Origin: Alphaproteobacteria bacterium | Lineage (GTDB): Bacteria; Pseudomonadota; Alphaproteobacteria; SMXP01 | Assembly (NCBI GenBank): GCA_004356335.1 | Contig: SMXP01000043.1 | Location: forward strand, 1-13,329 | Direction of reading: 5' to 3' | Length of the DNA: 13,329 bases | Part shown: positions 13,147 to 13,329 of the stretch, in pieces | Layout of the letters: each line of letters begins with the position of its first letter | How positions within the stretch are numbered: the stretch's first letter is position 1 | Position numbers and translations under genes: made by a program | Notes under the pieces: generated by a model | What the model saw: only the letters and a program-made list of their open reading frames with translations | Database searches by the model: none | What the model was told of the DNA's origin: nothing

Positions 13147-13329
13147 ATGCTGATCAAGACCCGCCGCAGCTGGGACATTGCGGAAAATCAAGTGACGCCG
13201 GAAGACGTGTTCTTAAATCGTCGCAAACTGGTTCAACGGGCCGGTCTGATTGCCGCCGGGTCGGCGCTGGGCGGCCTTGTGGCGTGCGACGATGGCGCCG
13301 GCCAAGCCAATATGGCAAGCCCAGCGCAG
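13147..13329 (+). CDS. msrP: Protein-methionine-sulfoxide reductase catalytic subunit MsrP (3' truncated by window edge)
   Basis: Only the first 61 residues are present. MsrP (YedY) is a periplasmic molybdenum-cofactor enzyme that repairs oxidised methionines using electrons from the membrane haem protein MsrQ. The N-terminus matches the family: an opening block before the signal (ENQVTPEDVFLNRR), then a twin-arginine signal with RR at 25-26 and a hydrophobic stretch to about 46. A possible lipobox, LVAC (44-47), is followed by two Asp residues, which is unusual for this family. The start is ATG 13147 with AAGGAA six bases upstream. The catalytic domain and msrQ would lie beyond the edge. It depends on the cofactor pathway that includes moaD and moaE elsewhere in this window. 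Confidence 0.82.
   Translation, partial: MLIKTRRSWDIAENQVTPEDVFLNRRKLVQRAGLIAAGSALGGLVACDDGAGQANMASPAQ

Overview
The window looks like chromosomal DNA from an alphaproteobacterium, order not determined. The evidence is the minus-strand gene order uvrC-pgsA-moaD-moaE, which recurs in that class, a class Ib aspartate aminotransferase of alphaproteobacterial type, and a palindromic intergenic repeat starting AGAGCATTTTCGAGCGAA that resembles repeats common in the class. No rRNA, tRNA, transposase, integrase or CRISPR array was seen. All genes except the two cut by the window edges appear intact.

Layout. Positions 2-298 (+) hold the end of a branched-chain aminotransferase (ilvE). It converges on a minus-strand block read from right to left: a Na+/Ca2+ exchanger-like protein (3649-4602), uvrC, pgsA, moaD and moaE. 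Gaps in this block are 66 nt or less, and pgsA-moaD-moaE are almost touching. A roughly 520-nt gene-poor stretch (4651-5169) leads to a small single-span membrane protein (5170-5355, +). That gene converges, across a mosaic palindromic repeat, on a secreted protein of unknown function (5456-5992, -). Next on the minus strand is uvrB (6261-8531). Upstream of it lies a two-gene unit: a VIT/vWA surface protein with a C-terminal sorting signal (9295-11604) and its dedicated sortase (8672-9298). Diverging from that unit is an aspartate aminotransferase (11830-13035, +), followed by the start of the methionine sulfoxide reductase gene msrP (13147 to the edge, +).

How the genes fit together. UvrC and UvrB are both in the window: UvrB loads at damage, and UvrC binds it and makes the two incisions. 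MoaD carries the sulfur and MoaE catalyses the synthesis of molybdopterin, the cofactor that MsrP at the far edge needs. The most distinctive unit is the sortase plus single target: a Gram-negative system matching the described marine proteobacterial sortase (class GN type) and its VIT/vWA substrate, here without the two-component and OmpA-like partners found next to it in some other genera.

The points most worth a second look are non-coding. There is a terminator-like hairpin inside the first codons of the sortase target, a perfect hairpin around the uvrB Shine-Dalgarno region, an orphan protein-like reading frame just after uvrB, and the mosaic palindrome at 5370-5440. The sorting motif LPQGAT also departs from the usual LPXTG-like pattern. 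No wholly new multi-gene system is evident; the sortase/target pair is the nearest thing to one.
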